Shown here piece after piece: positions 36,981-45,705 of a stretch of DNA of 64,000 bases. Position numbers and translations under genes: made by a program. The notes below the pieces were generated by a model. It ran no database searches. It saw nothing but the letters and a program-made list of their open reading frames with translations, and was not told where the DNA came from. The stretch is taken from IMG/VR virus record IMGVR_UViG_3300022910_000005, positions 1 to 64,000 of that record; one strand, given 5' to 3'. The first letter of the stretch is position 1; each line of letters starts with the position of its first letter. The DNA is from a virus.

Positions 36981-37760
36981 TCAGAAGGGCGGCGGCTTCT
37001 GCTCGGCGTCGGCCTTGACGGCTTCCGGCCCCTTGTACGGGTCGGCCCCGTCCTGGCGGTCCTCTGCGTCACCGGCCTCGGCCCGCGCGTTGTCGACGTA
37101 AGCCTGCACCTGGGCGCGGGTTTCGTCGGTCGGCGGGTCGATGTGCACCTCGTAGTGCGAGGTCTTGCCGGGCTTGCCGACGTTCGGAACGCGGTCGACG
37201 AGCGTGACGGTCCAGGTCTGGCCGACCTGCGGGGCACCGTCGGTGGCCCGGATGCGACGCAGTTCCTTGTTGGCCGCCTCCCGCAGGTTCTGCGAGGAGA
37301 GGATCACCCGACGCTCGGTGACGCCGGACAGTTCCACCTCGTCGTCCTGCAACCGCAACTTGGCGTTGTCCGAGACGAACTCGCCGCCGCTGTAGGTGGT
37401 GGCCATCGTGATGCTGGTGCGGGAGACGCGACCGGCACCCTTGGGAATCGGCAGGTCGGGCCACATCTCGGCGAACTTCTGCTCGGTGACCGGCCGCTTG
37501 GAGCCCTTGAGGTCGTTCTTCGGACGCCAGACCATCCAGCCCTTGTCGTCCGGGTCGGTGTCCGTGCCCTGCTGGTACTCGCCGACCATCTTGTAGCCCT
37601 TGTCGGGCCGCTTGACCGGCTCGGGCGGAACCACGACGCCGACGAACTTGTCGCCGGGGCGGGAGTAGTTCCAGGAGATGACCGGCGCTCCGGCGCTTCC
37701 GCCCTGAGCCGCGTACGGGTCGTAGTACTCGTCCTCGTCGTAACCGTTTTCGTCGCTCAC
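36981..37760 (-). CDS. hypothetical protein, possible DNA-binding replication factor, 259 aa
   Basis: GTG 37760 after GACACA. The acidic start has DEDEYYDPYAAQGG, like DELYDPYAKKK at the start of the Cas4-like protein. The middle is strand-rich with basic patches (SWNYSRPGDKFVGVVVPP, WTVTLVDRVP), suggestive of an OB-type domain, and the end is disordered and acidic with PPPF. An acidic tail ending in F after a beta core recalls single-strand DNA-binding proteins. The family assignment is inference. Confidence 0.6.
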   Translation of the reverse strand: MSDENGYDEDEYYDPYAAQGGSAGAPVISWNYSRPGDKFVGVVVPPEPVKRPDKGYKMVGEYQQGTDTDPDDKGWMVWRPKNDLKGSKRPVTEQKFAEMWPDLPIPKGAGRVSRTSITMATTYSGGEFVSDNAKLRLQDDEVELSGVTERRVILSSQNLREAANKELRRIRATDGAPQVGQTWTVTLVDRVPNVGKPGKTSHYEVHIDPPTDETRAQVQAYVDNARAEAGDAEDRQDGADPYKGPEAVKADAEQKPPPF

Positions 37761-37840
37761 TGTGTCTCGTCTCGTTGTCGTTTCTTCTCTGTGGTGCAGC
37801 CATGAGTCTACAGGTCGTTGATAGGTCACGGCAAGCGAAA

Positions 37841-37877
37841 GGCCCGGCCAGCGGAGGGAAAGCACACCGGCCGGGCC
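37841..37877 (-). terminator. minus terminator
   Basis: GGCCCGGCC/GGCCGGGCC stem; on the minus strand it is followed by TTTCG. It lies after the beta-helix gene. Confidence 0.75.
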
Positions 37878-37886
37878 ACGAATCGG

Positions 37887-38993
37887 TCAGTATCGGACGG
37901 TGATCGCGGTGCCGTCGATGTACGAGCAGTTGGTGACCGTCGCGCGGCCGGTCCAGGTGCCACCGAAGTTCACCGTCTGCCCCTGCACGGCCTGGCTCTT
38001 GTCGAACACCAGCCCGTCGTAGAGGCCCATGCTCGCGGTGCCGCCGGGCGACGGGTTGCCGCCGCCGTTGAAGGCGTACTGCCCGCCGAGGAACAGCGTG
38101 TTCACGATCCGATGCTCGCCCGTGTAGCCCTGGCTGACGGTGCCGAACATCAGGCAGGCGTTGTCCGGCCCGTTGATCCTTCCCCGGCTCAGCAGGCCGG
38201 TCCCGTTGTCCTCCCACGGCAATGCCCTGGCCGGGTGCGTGGAGTCTCCGGCGAAGGCGTACGGTCCGCCGTCCGGCAGCGAGCCCATCGGCACGCTGAT
38301 CGGCTCATACGTGTCCGGGAGGTTGTACGCCTCGGCCTCGGTGAAGACGTGCCCGCTGGAGTCCATCAGCCACAGGTGGCCCGCCTGGCGGGCTGGCCGG
38401 GCGTCGATCACGCTGTCTTCGATGTCCATGCCGAGGCCGCCGAACAACTGGATGCCGTCGTTGTGGCTGATTGTGTCGGACGGATGGACGATCCCGCGAG
38501 CGTTGGCCGTCCACTTCGTGAGGCGGCGAATCATGGTGCGGCGCAAGATGATCCCGCACTGCCACCCGGCACCGGTCGCGTTGAACTGGTTCGAGTTGTT
38601 GACCGAGATGCCGTCGGTGGTCTTCTCGATCAGGCAGTCGTAGAACTCAAGGTCGTGCCCGTTGAAGGCGTTGCGGTTACGGATGAACTTCGGGGAGAAG
38701 ACGCACCGGTTGAACTTGATCCGCTTGGCGTTGATGTTCGTCGCCGTGTAGATCGGATTGTCGGTGTCGTCGCCCTCGAAATAGCAGTCGTTGTAGGTCA
38801 AGTCGGCCACGTTGCCGTTGACCCGGGCGAACCGGATGTTGTTGAACGTCTGCCCCGGGGTGTTGTGCGAGACATTCGCGACGGCCGTCGCGGGCACCCC
38901 GGCCACGACGGCGGCCACGTTGACTCCGGCGATGAAGACCTTCTTGGTGCCGACCAGGCCGGACTGGTCGGTGCCGGTCAGCGTGGTCGGCAC
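37887..38993 (-). CDS. right-handed beta-helix protein, likely virion depolymerase or fibre (368 aa)
   Basis: GTG 38993. The sequence alternates short strands with asparagine- and glycine-rich turns (FNNIRFARVNGNVADLTYND, IKFNRCVFSPKF, LEFYDCLIEKTTDGISVNNS, GIQLFGGLGMDIEDSVID), the pattern of pectate-lyase-like beta helices. Phage proteins with this fold bind or cleave host surface polysaccharide. No signal peptide is seen. Location in the replication half of the genome rather than with the tail genes is odd. Confidence 0.7.
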   Translation of the reverse strand: MPTTLTGTDQSGLVGTKKVFIAGVNVAAVVAGVPATAVANVSHNTPGQTFNNIRFARVNGNVADLTYNDCYFEGDDTDNPIYTATNINAKRIKFNRCVFSPKFIRNRNAFNGHDLEFYDCLIEKTTDGISVNNSNQFNATGAGWQCGIILRRTMIRRLTKWTANARGIVHPSDTISHNDGIQLFGGLGMDIEDSVIDARPARQAGHLWLMDSSGHVFTEAEAYNLPDTYEPISVPMGSLPDGGPYAFAGDSTHPARALPWEDNGTGLLSRGRINGPDNACLMFGTVSQGYTGEHRIVNTLFLGGQYAFNGGGNPSPGGTASMGLYDGLVFDKSQAVQGQTVNFGGTWTGRATVTNCSYIDGTAITVRY

Positions 38994-38994
38994 G

Positions 38995-39228
38995 TCAGGC
39001 AGTGAAGGTGAACGTGGCCAGCGTGCCGGTGTCGGACACCTTCGTGAGCGTCTTGGCCGGGCTGATGGACAGGAAGCCCTGACCGATGACCAGGGTGTTG
39101 GTGCCGATGTTGCCGTCCTGGTCGGTGCCGGTCAGGACGTAGGTGCGCGGGTCGTAGTCGACGGTGACCGTGACCAACTGGCCGGGCAGCGGCGCGAGCG
39201 GGGTGAACGAGACGACGGGATTCGCCAC
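38995..39228 (-). CDS. small Ig-like protein, 77 aa
   Basis: GTG 39228 has an AGGAGAAAC ribosome site. Strands (VVSFTPLAPLPGQLVTVTVD, TYVLTGTDQDGN, TLATFTFTA) give an immunoglobulin-like or beta-sandwich fold, and the words VLTGTDQDG and TLTGTDQSG are shared with the start of the next gene. It is probably a virion add-on expressed with the beta-helix protein. Confidence 0.6.
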   Translation of the reverse strand: MANPVVSFTPLAPLPGQLVTVTVDYDPRTYVLTGTDQDGNIGTNTLVIGQGFLSISPAKTLTKVSDTGTLATFTFTA

Positions 39229-39251
39229 GGTGTTTCTCCTGGGGACGCAGA

Positions 39252-39283
39252 GAGGGGCGCCGTCCTGGTGGACGACGCCCCTC
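39252..39283 (-). terminator. hairpin after the vWA gene
   Basis: GAGGGGCG and CGCCCCTC with inner GTC/GAC pairs form a stem between the vWA stop and the next gene's ribosome site. No U-tract. Confidence 0.55.
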
Positions 39284-39312
39284 ACGCTACTGCGAAGTAG
39301 TTGAGCCCTGCT

Positions 39313-40356
39313 CTACAGCATGACCAGCACCTTCGTGAAGGCGACCAGGCCACGGTTCGGCGCGGTCGACTGCACGAAGATGTCGTAGTCGGGGTTCGGG
39401 TCGGCCTTCTGGCTGACCGTCATGTCCGGCAGGCCGATCATGTCCCGGATCTCCTGCTGCGTTCCGACGAAGACCTTGTCGGTCTTCTTCTCGACGATCG
39501 CGAGACCCTTGCCGGGCTGCACCTTTTCGCGCTTGTTCCACTGGTAGTAGCAGGTACCGAGCACGAACTTCATGCCGCAGTCGTCCTTGATGAACTTGTC
39601 GACGCGGATCTTCGGGTACTGGCCGGTCTTCGGGTCCTTCGCCGCGCCGTCCTGCGGGGCGACCGGGATCAGCCGGTACTTGTCACCGGCCAGCGGCGTG
39701 AGCGCGGCCCGGACGGTCGCCTTGTTGACGGTATCGGCTCCAGTTGAGAAGATCGCCCGGCTGCCGCGCACGCCCTGCTGGCGCATCGTCATGAAGTTGT
39801 CGGTCGCGGCCTTGATCGAGGCACCGGCCGTCTCCACGTTGCTGGTATCCCAGGTGGCGATGTTGTCCGGCGGGAAGCCCGCCTGCGCGGCCAGATGGAC
39901 GCTGCGGTGGTCGGGAACGAGCGTCGCAACGGAGTAGTTCTCCGGCAGGCCCGCGAGCAGGTTCCGCAGGGTGTCGGCCGACGCCATCGAGCGGTTCTCC
40001 TGCCCGTCGGTGACGACGAACGTCAGGAACGCATGGTCACCGTAGATGACCGACGTGGTCTTCAGGTCCCGCTGCGATTCGATGGTCGCGTCCCGCAGGG
40101 CGGTCATGCCGGACGGCCGGTACAGCGCGCCGATCGACGGGAGCCGCAGCACGTCCTTGTCGAAGATCAGGCACTTCACCTGGTCAGCGAAAGAGTAGAC
40201 GGACACGCGGACTTCGCGGTCCAGGTCGGTCGAACGCTTCGCCAGGTAGGCGATCTGTCCGTCGACCACCTTCACGACGTCGCGGCGCAGGCCGTTCATC
40301 GAACTGCTCGCGTCCATGACGATGGCGATGTGGTCGATCTGGTTCTGGGTTTCCAC
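39313..40356 (-). CDS. von Willebrand factor A-domain protein, 347 aa
   Basis: GTG 40356. D15-A-S17-S-S19 is the MIDAS metal site, with a threonine in SGMTALRDAT and an aspartate in VVTDGQENRS completing it. The first 200 residues form the vWA fold; the rest is a separate basic strand-rich domain. Intracellular vWA proteins usually assemble complexes, often with AAA+ ATPases, yet none is next to it. Members occur in actinobacterial plasmids and phages. Confidence 0.8.
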   Translation of the reverse strand: METQNQIDHIAIVMDASSSMNGLRRDVVKVVDGQIAYLAKRSTDLDREVRVSVYSFADQVKCLIFDKDVLRLPSIGALYRPSGMTALRDATIESQRDLKTTSVIYGDHAFLTFVVTDGQENRSMASADTLRNLLAGLPENYSVATLVPDHRSVHLAAQAGFPPDNIATWDTSNVETAGASIKAATDNFMTMRQQGVRGSRAIFSTGADTVNKATVRAALTPLAGDKYRLIPVAPQDGAAKDPKTGQYPKIRVDKFIKDDCGMKFVLGTCYYQWNKREKVQPGKGLAIVEKKTDKVFVGTQQEIRDMIGLPDMTVSQKADPNPDYDIFVQSTAPNRGLVAFTKVLVML

Positions 40357-40410
40357 GGTGCGGTTCTCCTTGGTTTTCGAGGTGGATCTCAGTGTTCGTT
40401 CTCTACGATT

Positions 40411-40989
40411 TTACTGCGGGGGTACGACAGTTTCGGTGGCGTTCTCCTGGATCAGGCAGCCGTCGATGTACGCGGTCGGCCTGCCGTTGCCGTCCACCGA
40501 CCACGGGTCGGTGTCACTGTGGCGGTGTCCAACCCGAGACTCCATCGGCGCGCCTACGGCCACCTCGGGAGTAGTCACGACGACCGGCACGGCCGAGTCG
40601 CCTTCGGTGGCAGCCAGGAACTTGTCGATCTTCACGTCGCTGGCGATCGGGCCGAGCGTGCCGAGCCGCCGCGCGTCCACGTCCTGAATCTTCTTGAACA
40701 GCAGACGGAAAGCGTCGCCCCGGTTGCCGGTGATGTGTTCCACCACGCCGAGCGCGGTGATCGCCCAGTCGAGCGACTCCTCCTGAACGTCGAGGATGTT
40801 CGCCGTCACGCCCTTGCGGGGGTTCTGGCCGGACATGCCGATGATCTCGGCCGCCGCTTCGCCCCGCTCCTCATGGATCTTCAGGAACCGCGTCAGCAAC
40901 TGCTCCAGCGGCGTCTTGTCCGCGTTGTGGTCGTCGATCCATTTGCTCAGGGCCGTCAGCCGGGACTGCGCCTCGTCGAAATTCGTCAC
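40411..40989 (-). CDS. MazG-like nucleotide pyrophosphohydrolase, 192 aa
   Basis: GTG 40989 overlaps the stop of the Cas4-like gene. LLTRFLKIHEERGEAAAEIIGMSGQNPRKGV followed by DVQEESLDWAITALGVVEHITGN is the MazG pattern (EExxE, then ExxD) used to hydrolyse NTPs or dNTPs. The C-terminal 70 residues carry a second, strand-like extension without clear similarity. In phages MazG proteins can modify nucleotide pools or lower ppGpp. It sits with the replication genes. Confidence 0.75.
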   Translation of the reverse strand: MTNFDEAQSRLTALSKWIDDHNADKTPLEQLLTRFLKIHEERGEAAAEIIGMSGQNPRKGVTANILDVQEESLDWAITALGVVEHITGNRGDAFRLLFKKIQDVDARRLGTLGPIASDVKIDKFLAATEGDSAVPVVVTTPEVAVGAPMESRVGHRHSDTDPWSVDGNGRPTAYIDGCLIQENATETVVPPQ

Positions 40990-42170
40990 GCCGTGATCTC
41001 CTTCGGTGCGTTGATGACGGCCAGGCGAGCCGAGGCGTGCGCGATGAGCGCCGGGCTCCAATGGTCGCCGGGGTACTGGTGCCAGAGCGCTTCCAGTTCC
41101 GCCTGGCTGCCGGTCTGGTCGATGATCCGCCACAGGTTCGGGACGGCCGTGAACTGGACCATCCAGTCGTTTTCCCGCTGGTGGTCACGGATCAGGGGGA
41201 TCAGCGACACGGCGCGGAAGATGCCCCGCGCGATGTCCACCCAGCGCAACGTCGCTTCGCCTTCGCCTTCCGGCGGGATCGAGATGACGATCCCCCGGTG
41301 CGGGCAGACGTCCGGCAGGTCGTACCGGTCGGCTCCCTTGCCGTCAGGCCACGGAACGTACAACTTGGACCGGCTATAGATGCCCAACTGAATGCCGGTC
41401 TTTCGCTGGGCGTGGATCAGTCCGGTCAGGCTGGACGTCTTCAGGTCGGCGATGTAGTTGCGCCGCCCGCAGATGTCGCACGGCAGGTACTCGAACAGCC
41501 GGTCGAACGTCCCGGCCAGGTGGATCATGATCGGGTTGCCCTGGTCGTCGTACATCGGCTGGCCGAACTGATCGAGCCGCTGCGCGTCGAGCGCCACGAA
41601 GCATTCCACGCCCGGCTGGCCGGTCGGCAGGTCGACGATCTTCAGGTACTTCGTCAGTCGCACCCACTCCGTGAGGACGTACTCGTACTCCTCGATCGGC
41701 GTGAAAGGGATTCCCAGGTCGTAGTTCTCGGTCATCGTATGCTTCATGGTGCCGAGCCGGTCAGCGTCGAACACCAGGCGCAGAGCCTTGTCGTTGACCT
41801 TGTCGTGGCCGTCCTTATCGACATCAGGCCCGGCCAGGACGGACCGCTCCGCCCGCAGCGTCACACCCTGCTGGCCGGTGTCGAAGTAGCCGGACACCGT
41901 CTTGCGCGTCTTCCAGGCCGCCAGCCGCTCGCTGTTGTCGCCCGGTTCGCCCCAGCCGGACGGGCGACCGTAGTACTTCATCTTCTTCCCGTCCGGCAGC
42001 CACAGTTTCGGGCTGCCGTTCCCGCCGTGGCGCGGGATCAGGTCTTCAGTCCGCAGCGGCCGGTCCGGGTCCTCGCGGTCGGCCGGGTCCAGCAGCGCGG
42101 GGATGCCCTTGCTGCTGATCTTCTTCTTGGCGTACGGGTCATACAGTTCGTCGTCCGGATCGTTGCTCAT
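40986..42170 (-). CDS. Cas4-like PD-(D/E)XK exonuclease, 394 aa
   Basis: AGTFDRLFEY and NYIADLKTSSLTG give the D...DxK nuclease core near residues 215-250, with CDICGR between them, and later segments carry helices and cysteines. Phage relatives serve as recombination exonucleases with an Erf- or RecT-like partner, and replication helpers. Its N-terminus DELYDPYAKKK echoes the possible single-strand-binding protein at 36981. ATG 42170. The gene stop overlaps the MazG start. Confidence 0.8.
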   Translation of the reverse strand: MSNDPDDELYDPYAKKKISSKGIPALLDPADREDPDRPLRTEDLIPRHGGNGSPKLWLPDGKKMKYYGRPSGWGEPGDNSERLAAWKTRKTVSGYFDTGQQGVTLRAERSVLAGPDVDKDGHDKVNDKALRLVFDADRLGTMKHTMTENYDLGIPFTPIEEYEYVLTEWVRLTKYLKIVDLPTGQPGVECFVALDAQRLDQFGQPMYDDQGNPIMIHLAGTFDRLFEYLPCDICGRRNYIADLKTSSLTGLIHAQRKTGIQLGIYSRSKLYVPWPDGKGADRYDLPDVCPHRGIVISIPPEGEGEATLRWVDIARGIFRAVSLIPLIRDHQRENDWMVQFTAVPNLWRIIDQTGSQAELEALWHQYPGDHWSPALIAHASARLAVINAPKEITA

Positions 42171-42200
42171 AGGCCAAGTCTCCCAGTGGGGTACGACATT

Positions 42201-42494
42201 TCAGAGAGGCTTCGGTTCCGTCATACCGTTGATCGTCAGGGTCTCGCCCGGGTGGACTTCCTGATCCTGGCTGATGCGGTACAGCAGTTCGCCGTCCAGA
42301 CCGAACACACCGGCACCGGTCCAGGGCCGGAGTCCGGAGACGAACGTCCATTGCGTCGGTCCGCCGACGTGCAGCACCTTGGTCTCCATCCAGTGCGGAC
42401 GGTTGGACGGCCTGGTGAAGATCCGCACGCGGCACGGCTCGACGGCCACCGGCTCGTCCCCGACCATCGGCCGGACGTGCGCAAGGATGATCAT
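42201..42494 (-). CDS. hypothetical protein, 97 aa
   Basis: ATG 42494 overlaps the previous stop. Strand-rich (MIILAHVRPM, EPCRVRIFTRP, ETKVLHVGGPTQWTFV, GVFGLDGELLYRI), perhaps an OB- or SH3-like barrel. No family recognised. Confidence 0.6.
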   Translation of the reverse strand: MIILAHVRPMVGDEPVAVEPCRVRIFTRPSNRPHWMETKVLHVGGPTQWTFVSGLRPWTGAGVFGLDGELLYRISQDQEVHPGETLTINGMTEPKPL

Positions 42495-42802
42495 TGGCGA
42501 GCCTTCAGGTCGATCCTGACGGGCGACTTCGCGAGGCCGACGGACGCCCAGTCCTCCTTGTTGATGGCCTGTCCGAGGCGGGCCTTCTTGAGGACGGCGT
42601 ACATCGCCCGGTTCGCGGCGACCATCACGTTCCGCTCGGTGACGAAGCCTTCCAGCATGTCCGCGTTGATAATCAGGTCGGTCGGCTTGCCGTCCGGCCC
42701 CCACTCGATGCTCAACTGGTTGGTCTCGGTGTTGCGCCGGATGATCGGCACTGCGGCGGGGATCAGGTCCCCCAGGTCGATCTCAGGCATGTCGTTGCTC
42801 AC
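42491..42802 (-). CDS. hypothetical protein, 103 aa
   Basis: GTG 42802 overlaps the stop of the small membrane protein. The product has IDLGDLIPAAVPIIRRN, a strand pair (QLSIEWGPDGKPTDLIIN) and a helical end (RNVMVAANRAMYAVLKKAR). Function unknown; made from the 42980 promoter. Confidence 0.6.
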   Translation of the reverse strand: MSNDMPEIDLGDLIPAAVPIIRRNTETNQLSIEWGPDGKPTDLIINADMLEGFVTERNVMVAANRAMYAVLKKARLGQAINKEDWASVGLAKSPVRIDLKARQ

Positions 42803-42921
42803 TTGCGGAACTCCTTGATGGTGGCCAGCACGATGGCCGCCACGACAACTGCCACCACTACGACGACTCCGATGACGAACAGGGCCTGAGCGGTGTAGGT
42901 CAGGAGCAGGCTCCAGGACAC
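42799..42921 (-). CDS. single-pass membrane protein, 40 aa
   Basis: GTG 42921 has a GGGAGGATTAC ribosome site. After SWSLLLTYTAQ a long hydrophobic helix (ALFVIGVVVVVAVVVAAIVL) spans the membrane, ending in a short basic tail. Four-base overlap with the next gene. Role unknown. Confidence 0.6.
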   Translation of the reverse strand: MSWSLLLTYTAQALFVIGVVVVVAVVVAAIVLATIKEFRK

Positions 42922-42941
42922 GTAATCCTCCCAACATAGAA

Positions 42942-42984
42942 AACCGGCTGTCACCTGCAAGAATATCGCAGGTGACAGCCGGTT
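42942..42984 (-). terminator. 17-bp perfect hairpin, terminator of the primase gene
   Basis: AACCGGCTGTCACCTGC and its exact complement enclose a 9-base loop; on the minus strand the stem ends in GGTTTTC. It follows the primase stop at 42997 and overlaps the -10 of the next promoter. Confidence 0.7.
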
Positions 42985-42989
42985 GTCAA
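42960..42989 (-). promoter_or_regulatory. minus promoter overlapping a hairpin
   Basis: TTGACA (42989-42984), spacer 18, TATTCT (42965-42960). A second TTGACA lies at 43000-42995. The transcript would begin inside the hairpin, which therefore could act both as operator and as attenuator. Confidence 0.6.
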
Positions 42990-42996
42990 TTGGTTG

Positions 42997-45561
42997 TCAA
43001 TCCATCTCGTCCCGCTTGAACCGCAGGCCACGGAACACCCGGGCGCGCGCCGGGAGCGGCGGCTGGGCCGACGAGAACGTCACGTTGGGAGCCATCGGCG
43101 GCCGGGAGATGTCCGAGGAGGCCGTCCGCACCTGGCCCTCCGTCACCCCGGCCGAGCGGACCAGTTCATGCACCCGGAACCGGCCCAGGAACGTCTCGCT
43201 GCTCCACTTCGAGTGGTTCTGGGCTACCAGGAAGTTGACGAAGTCGGTGAACAGATCCTGCCGGGCGACCATGCCGTCTGGGTCCACCTCCAGCCGGTCC
43301 ACGAAGTAGGCCATGATCCGGTCCGCCTCCATCTGCCAGCCCTTCACCGCCTCGGACACCTCCAGCGGCCGACGCTCCACCTCCACCAGCATCGGGTCCG
43401 CGAAGTAACGCATCGCGCCCTCCACCAGCCAGGTGATGATCGCGTCATGCTGATCGTCGGTGTTGTCGCGGATGCGCCGCTTCAGCGTCGGATCGCCGAC
43501 CCGGTCGTTCTCGGCCTCCGGCTTCTCCTTGAAGGTGTACGGGAAGTCCACCAGCAGCAGCCGACGCCATGTGCCCCAGTCCACTTCGGCCACCGACGGC
43601 TTCGAGTTGGACGTCACGAACATGCTGTGGCTGGCCGGGAAGGTGATCGGGTTCTGGTGCAGCATCCGGGCCGTGATGTAGCCGGTGTCGGTGATCCGCT
43701 TGATCTCCTCCACCGAAAGCGCGTGCGACTCAGGCAGTTCCTCGATCAGCGCGAACCGAACGCCCCGCAGGCTGGCCCGGTCCGGCGTCGCTCCGGTGCC
43801 CTGGCCCTTGGAGATCAGCGTCGGCTGGGCCATGTGCGCGTAGTCGCCGAGCGCCGGGAAGACGCCCTCCGTGGTGTACGCGGACTTTCCGTTGTTGCCG
43901 GTGCCGACCAGGAAGATCGCGTCCTTGGCGTTGTGGCCGGTGGCCGCCTGCCCCATCCGGATCTGCATGTAGTCGGCCTGCTCCGGCGGCAGGGCCATCA
44001 GCGCCTTGTCCCAGTCCGGATGCCGGAAGCCCTGCCGGTAGCGGCCGTTCGTGACCTTGGTGAAGTACAGGTCCGGGTCATGCTTGGAGAACTTGCCGGT
44101 CCGCAGGTCGACCACGAAGTTCGGCGTGTTCAGCAGTTCGGCGTGCGCGTCCAACTGCGCCGGGTCGGCGAACACGCCGTCGATGATCGCCAGGGTGTTG
44201 CGGATCGCGTTCATCTTGGAACGGGCCTGGAACGAGCGGTACGCCTTGGCCAACTTCAGGTACTTGTCGTCCTCGGTCTTCTTGAACTTGTCGACCATCG
44301 CCCGGAACTGCTTGGTGTAGAAGCGGGCGATCATGTTGTCGATGGCGTCCTCAGAGACTGGTGCCCACCGGCAGCCGTCCCAGCGGTGCCAGCCGACGCC
44401 GTCGGCGTGCAGCACCCGGGTGCCCATCTTCTCGGCCAGGTGCTGCGCCTGCCCGACGTCCGTGGCCCAGTCGGACAGGGCCTGCGACTCCTTGTCCTCC
44501 GGCACCGGGGGAGCACCGAGCGGCTGTGTGCCCTCAGGAGCCTCCAGATCCTCAGGCGTGACCATCTGCTCGGGATCGGCCACGATCGTCGCGTAGGCGG
44601 ACGTCCCGGCGGCCTGGGCGGGCACCGCGACGGCGGCGCTCGCGGACTTCGTGGGAGCGCCAGGGTTGATCGGCTTCTCCCAGGCCCGCTTGTTGGCCAT
44701 GCCGTCCTTCACTCCCCTGATGATCGTCGAGTTCATCGACGTCATGTCCGCGTTGCTGCGGAACGTCCAGCCAGCGATGGCGTCCAGCAGGCGGCCGATC
44801 ACCTCGTCCTCGTCCAACTGCCCGGCCCCGACGTACTGCCCGCACCAGAAGGCGATCCGGCTGGCCGTCGCGTTCCCCTGCCCGTCCGGGGCCGCCTCCA
44901 ACTGCCCGGCCAGGTCTTCGAGCCGGTCGAGCACCTCCTGCTCGGCCGCGATCGGGCCGGACTGCACCCGCTCCGGCCGCTGGACGTCCTTGCACATCTC
45001 GATCAGGTGCTCCGGCAGGTACATGAACGGCATGTCCTTGAACAGCCGGTACTGGCCGGTGCGGGGAAGGCCGGTCTTCGGGCTGATCTCCGTCACGACG
45101 GACGGCGGGGCGATCACGTAACCGTTGCCCCGGGTGTCCACGTCCGGGCCGATGCCACGCCCGGCCGCCCGGCCGCTGGTGTTGCGCAACTGCATCCCTT
45201 CCGGCATCAGGTACCAGAAGTGCAGGCCGCCGGTCCAGGACTGGACGGTGTACGTGTCGACGAAGCCGTGCTCGCCGCAGATCTTCGCCCAGGTCTCGCC
45301 GCCGACCTTGCCCTTCTCCTGGTCGGTGTCCACGTCGACCATGTAGAGCCCGGACGCGGCGGCCGAGACGCCGACGTTGGCGTAGGTGGCGTCTCTCCAC
45401 ATCCGTTCGATGATCGCCGGGTCGCTGGTCGCTTCCAGGTGGCCGTTCGATCCGTTGAGCGGGGCCTTGCTACGCGGAGTGAGCGGGAAGACCTTCAACC
45501 CCCGGCCAGCCAGGTCCAGGGCGGCCTTCTTGGTGTCTCCAGCGTCAAGTTGATAGTTCAA
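42997..45561 (-). CDS. Prim-Pol/SF3 helicase (P4-type primase), 854 aa
   Basis: The start is TTG 45561 with AAGGAG eight bases upstream. The N-terminal Prim-Pol domain has ALDLAGRGLKVFPLTPRSKA, the acidic pair D76/D78 in MVDVDTD and H114 in WTGGLHFWY, so it makes primers. The C-terminal SF3 helicase has Walker A GTGNNGKS (553-560), Walker B FALIEELPE (near 604-611) and motif C SMFVTSN (646-652). This one-piece replication protein is typical of phages and plasmids that initiate their own replication. It lies directly beside copy B of the 89-bp element. Confidence 0.9.
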   Translation of the reverse strand: MNYQLDAGDTKKAALDLAGRGLKVFPLTPRSKAPLNGSNGHLEATSDPAIIERMWRDATYANVGVSAAASGLYMVDVDTDQEKGKVGGETWAKICGEHGFVDTYTVQSWTGGLHFWYLMPEGMQLRNTSGRAAGRGIGPDVDTRGNGYVIAPPSVVTEISPKTGLPRTGQYRLFKDMPFMYLPEHLIEMCKDVQRPERVQSGPIAAEQEVLDRLEDLAGQLEAAPDGQGNATASRIAFWCGQYVGAGQLDEDEVIGRLLDAIAGWTFRSNADMTSMNSTIIRGVKDGMANKRAWEKPINPGAPTKSASAAVAVPAQAAGTSAYATIVADPEQMVTPEDLEAPEGTQPLGAPPVPEDKESQALSDWATDVGQAQHLAEKMGTRVLHADGVGWHRWDGCRWAPVSEDAIDNMIARFYTKQFRAMVDKFKKTEDDKYLKLAKAYRSFQARSKMNAIRNTLAIIDGVFADPAQLDAHAELLNTPNFVVDLRTGKFSKHDPDLYFTKVTNGRYRQGFRHPDWDKALMALPPEQADYMQIRMGQAATGHNAKDAIFLVGTGNNGKSAYTTEGVFPALGDYAHMAQPTLISKGQGTGATPDRASLRGVRFALIEELPESHALSVEEIKRITDTGYITARMLHQNPITFPASHSMFVTSNSKPSVAEVDWGTWRRLLLVDFPYTFKEKPEAENDRVGDPTLKRRIRDNTDDQHDAIITWLVEGAMRYFADPMLVEVERRPLEVSEAVKGWQMEADRIMAYFVDRLEVDPDGMVARQDLFTDFVNFLVAQNHSKWSSETFLGRFRVHELVRSAGVTEGQVRTASSDISRPPMAPNVTFSSAQPPLPARARVFRGLRFKRDEMD

Positions 45562-45616
45562 CGAGTTCTCCTTCGCGTGTCCGATTTGATGCGATTCACT
45601 CGGTCACTCTCTGTGC

Positions 45617-45705
45617 CTGTCACAGGTGTCACAGCCAACTTATTGATTTTCTAGAGGATTTTGCCTCGCAGGGAACGAATCTAGAGCCTGTGACACCTGT
45701 GACAG
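45617..45705 (+). repeat. 89-bp duplicated element, copy B
   Basis: Same layout as 9537-9625, in the same orientation, with six differences; the last 45 or so bases are almost identical. It lies 56 bp upstream of the primase TTG, within an intergenic region that also has a further TGTGACA at 45826-45832 and the inverted repeat GATACG...CGTATC near 45757-45778. Best candidate for a replication origin or control site of the primase. Confidence 0.8.

Noticed and set aside
40986-42170. CRISPR-associated Cas4
   Set aside because: The PD-(D/E)XK fold is the same, but there is no array and no other cas gene; phage replication exonucleases share this fold.
42994-45654. Plus-strand open frame of 886 codons opposite the primase gene
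   Set aside because: It is the antisense shadow of a gene with clear Prim-Pol and SF3 motifs; its product is low-complexity and rich in R, H, V and G, typical of GC-rich antisense frames.
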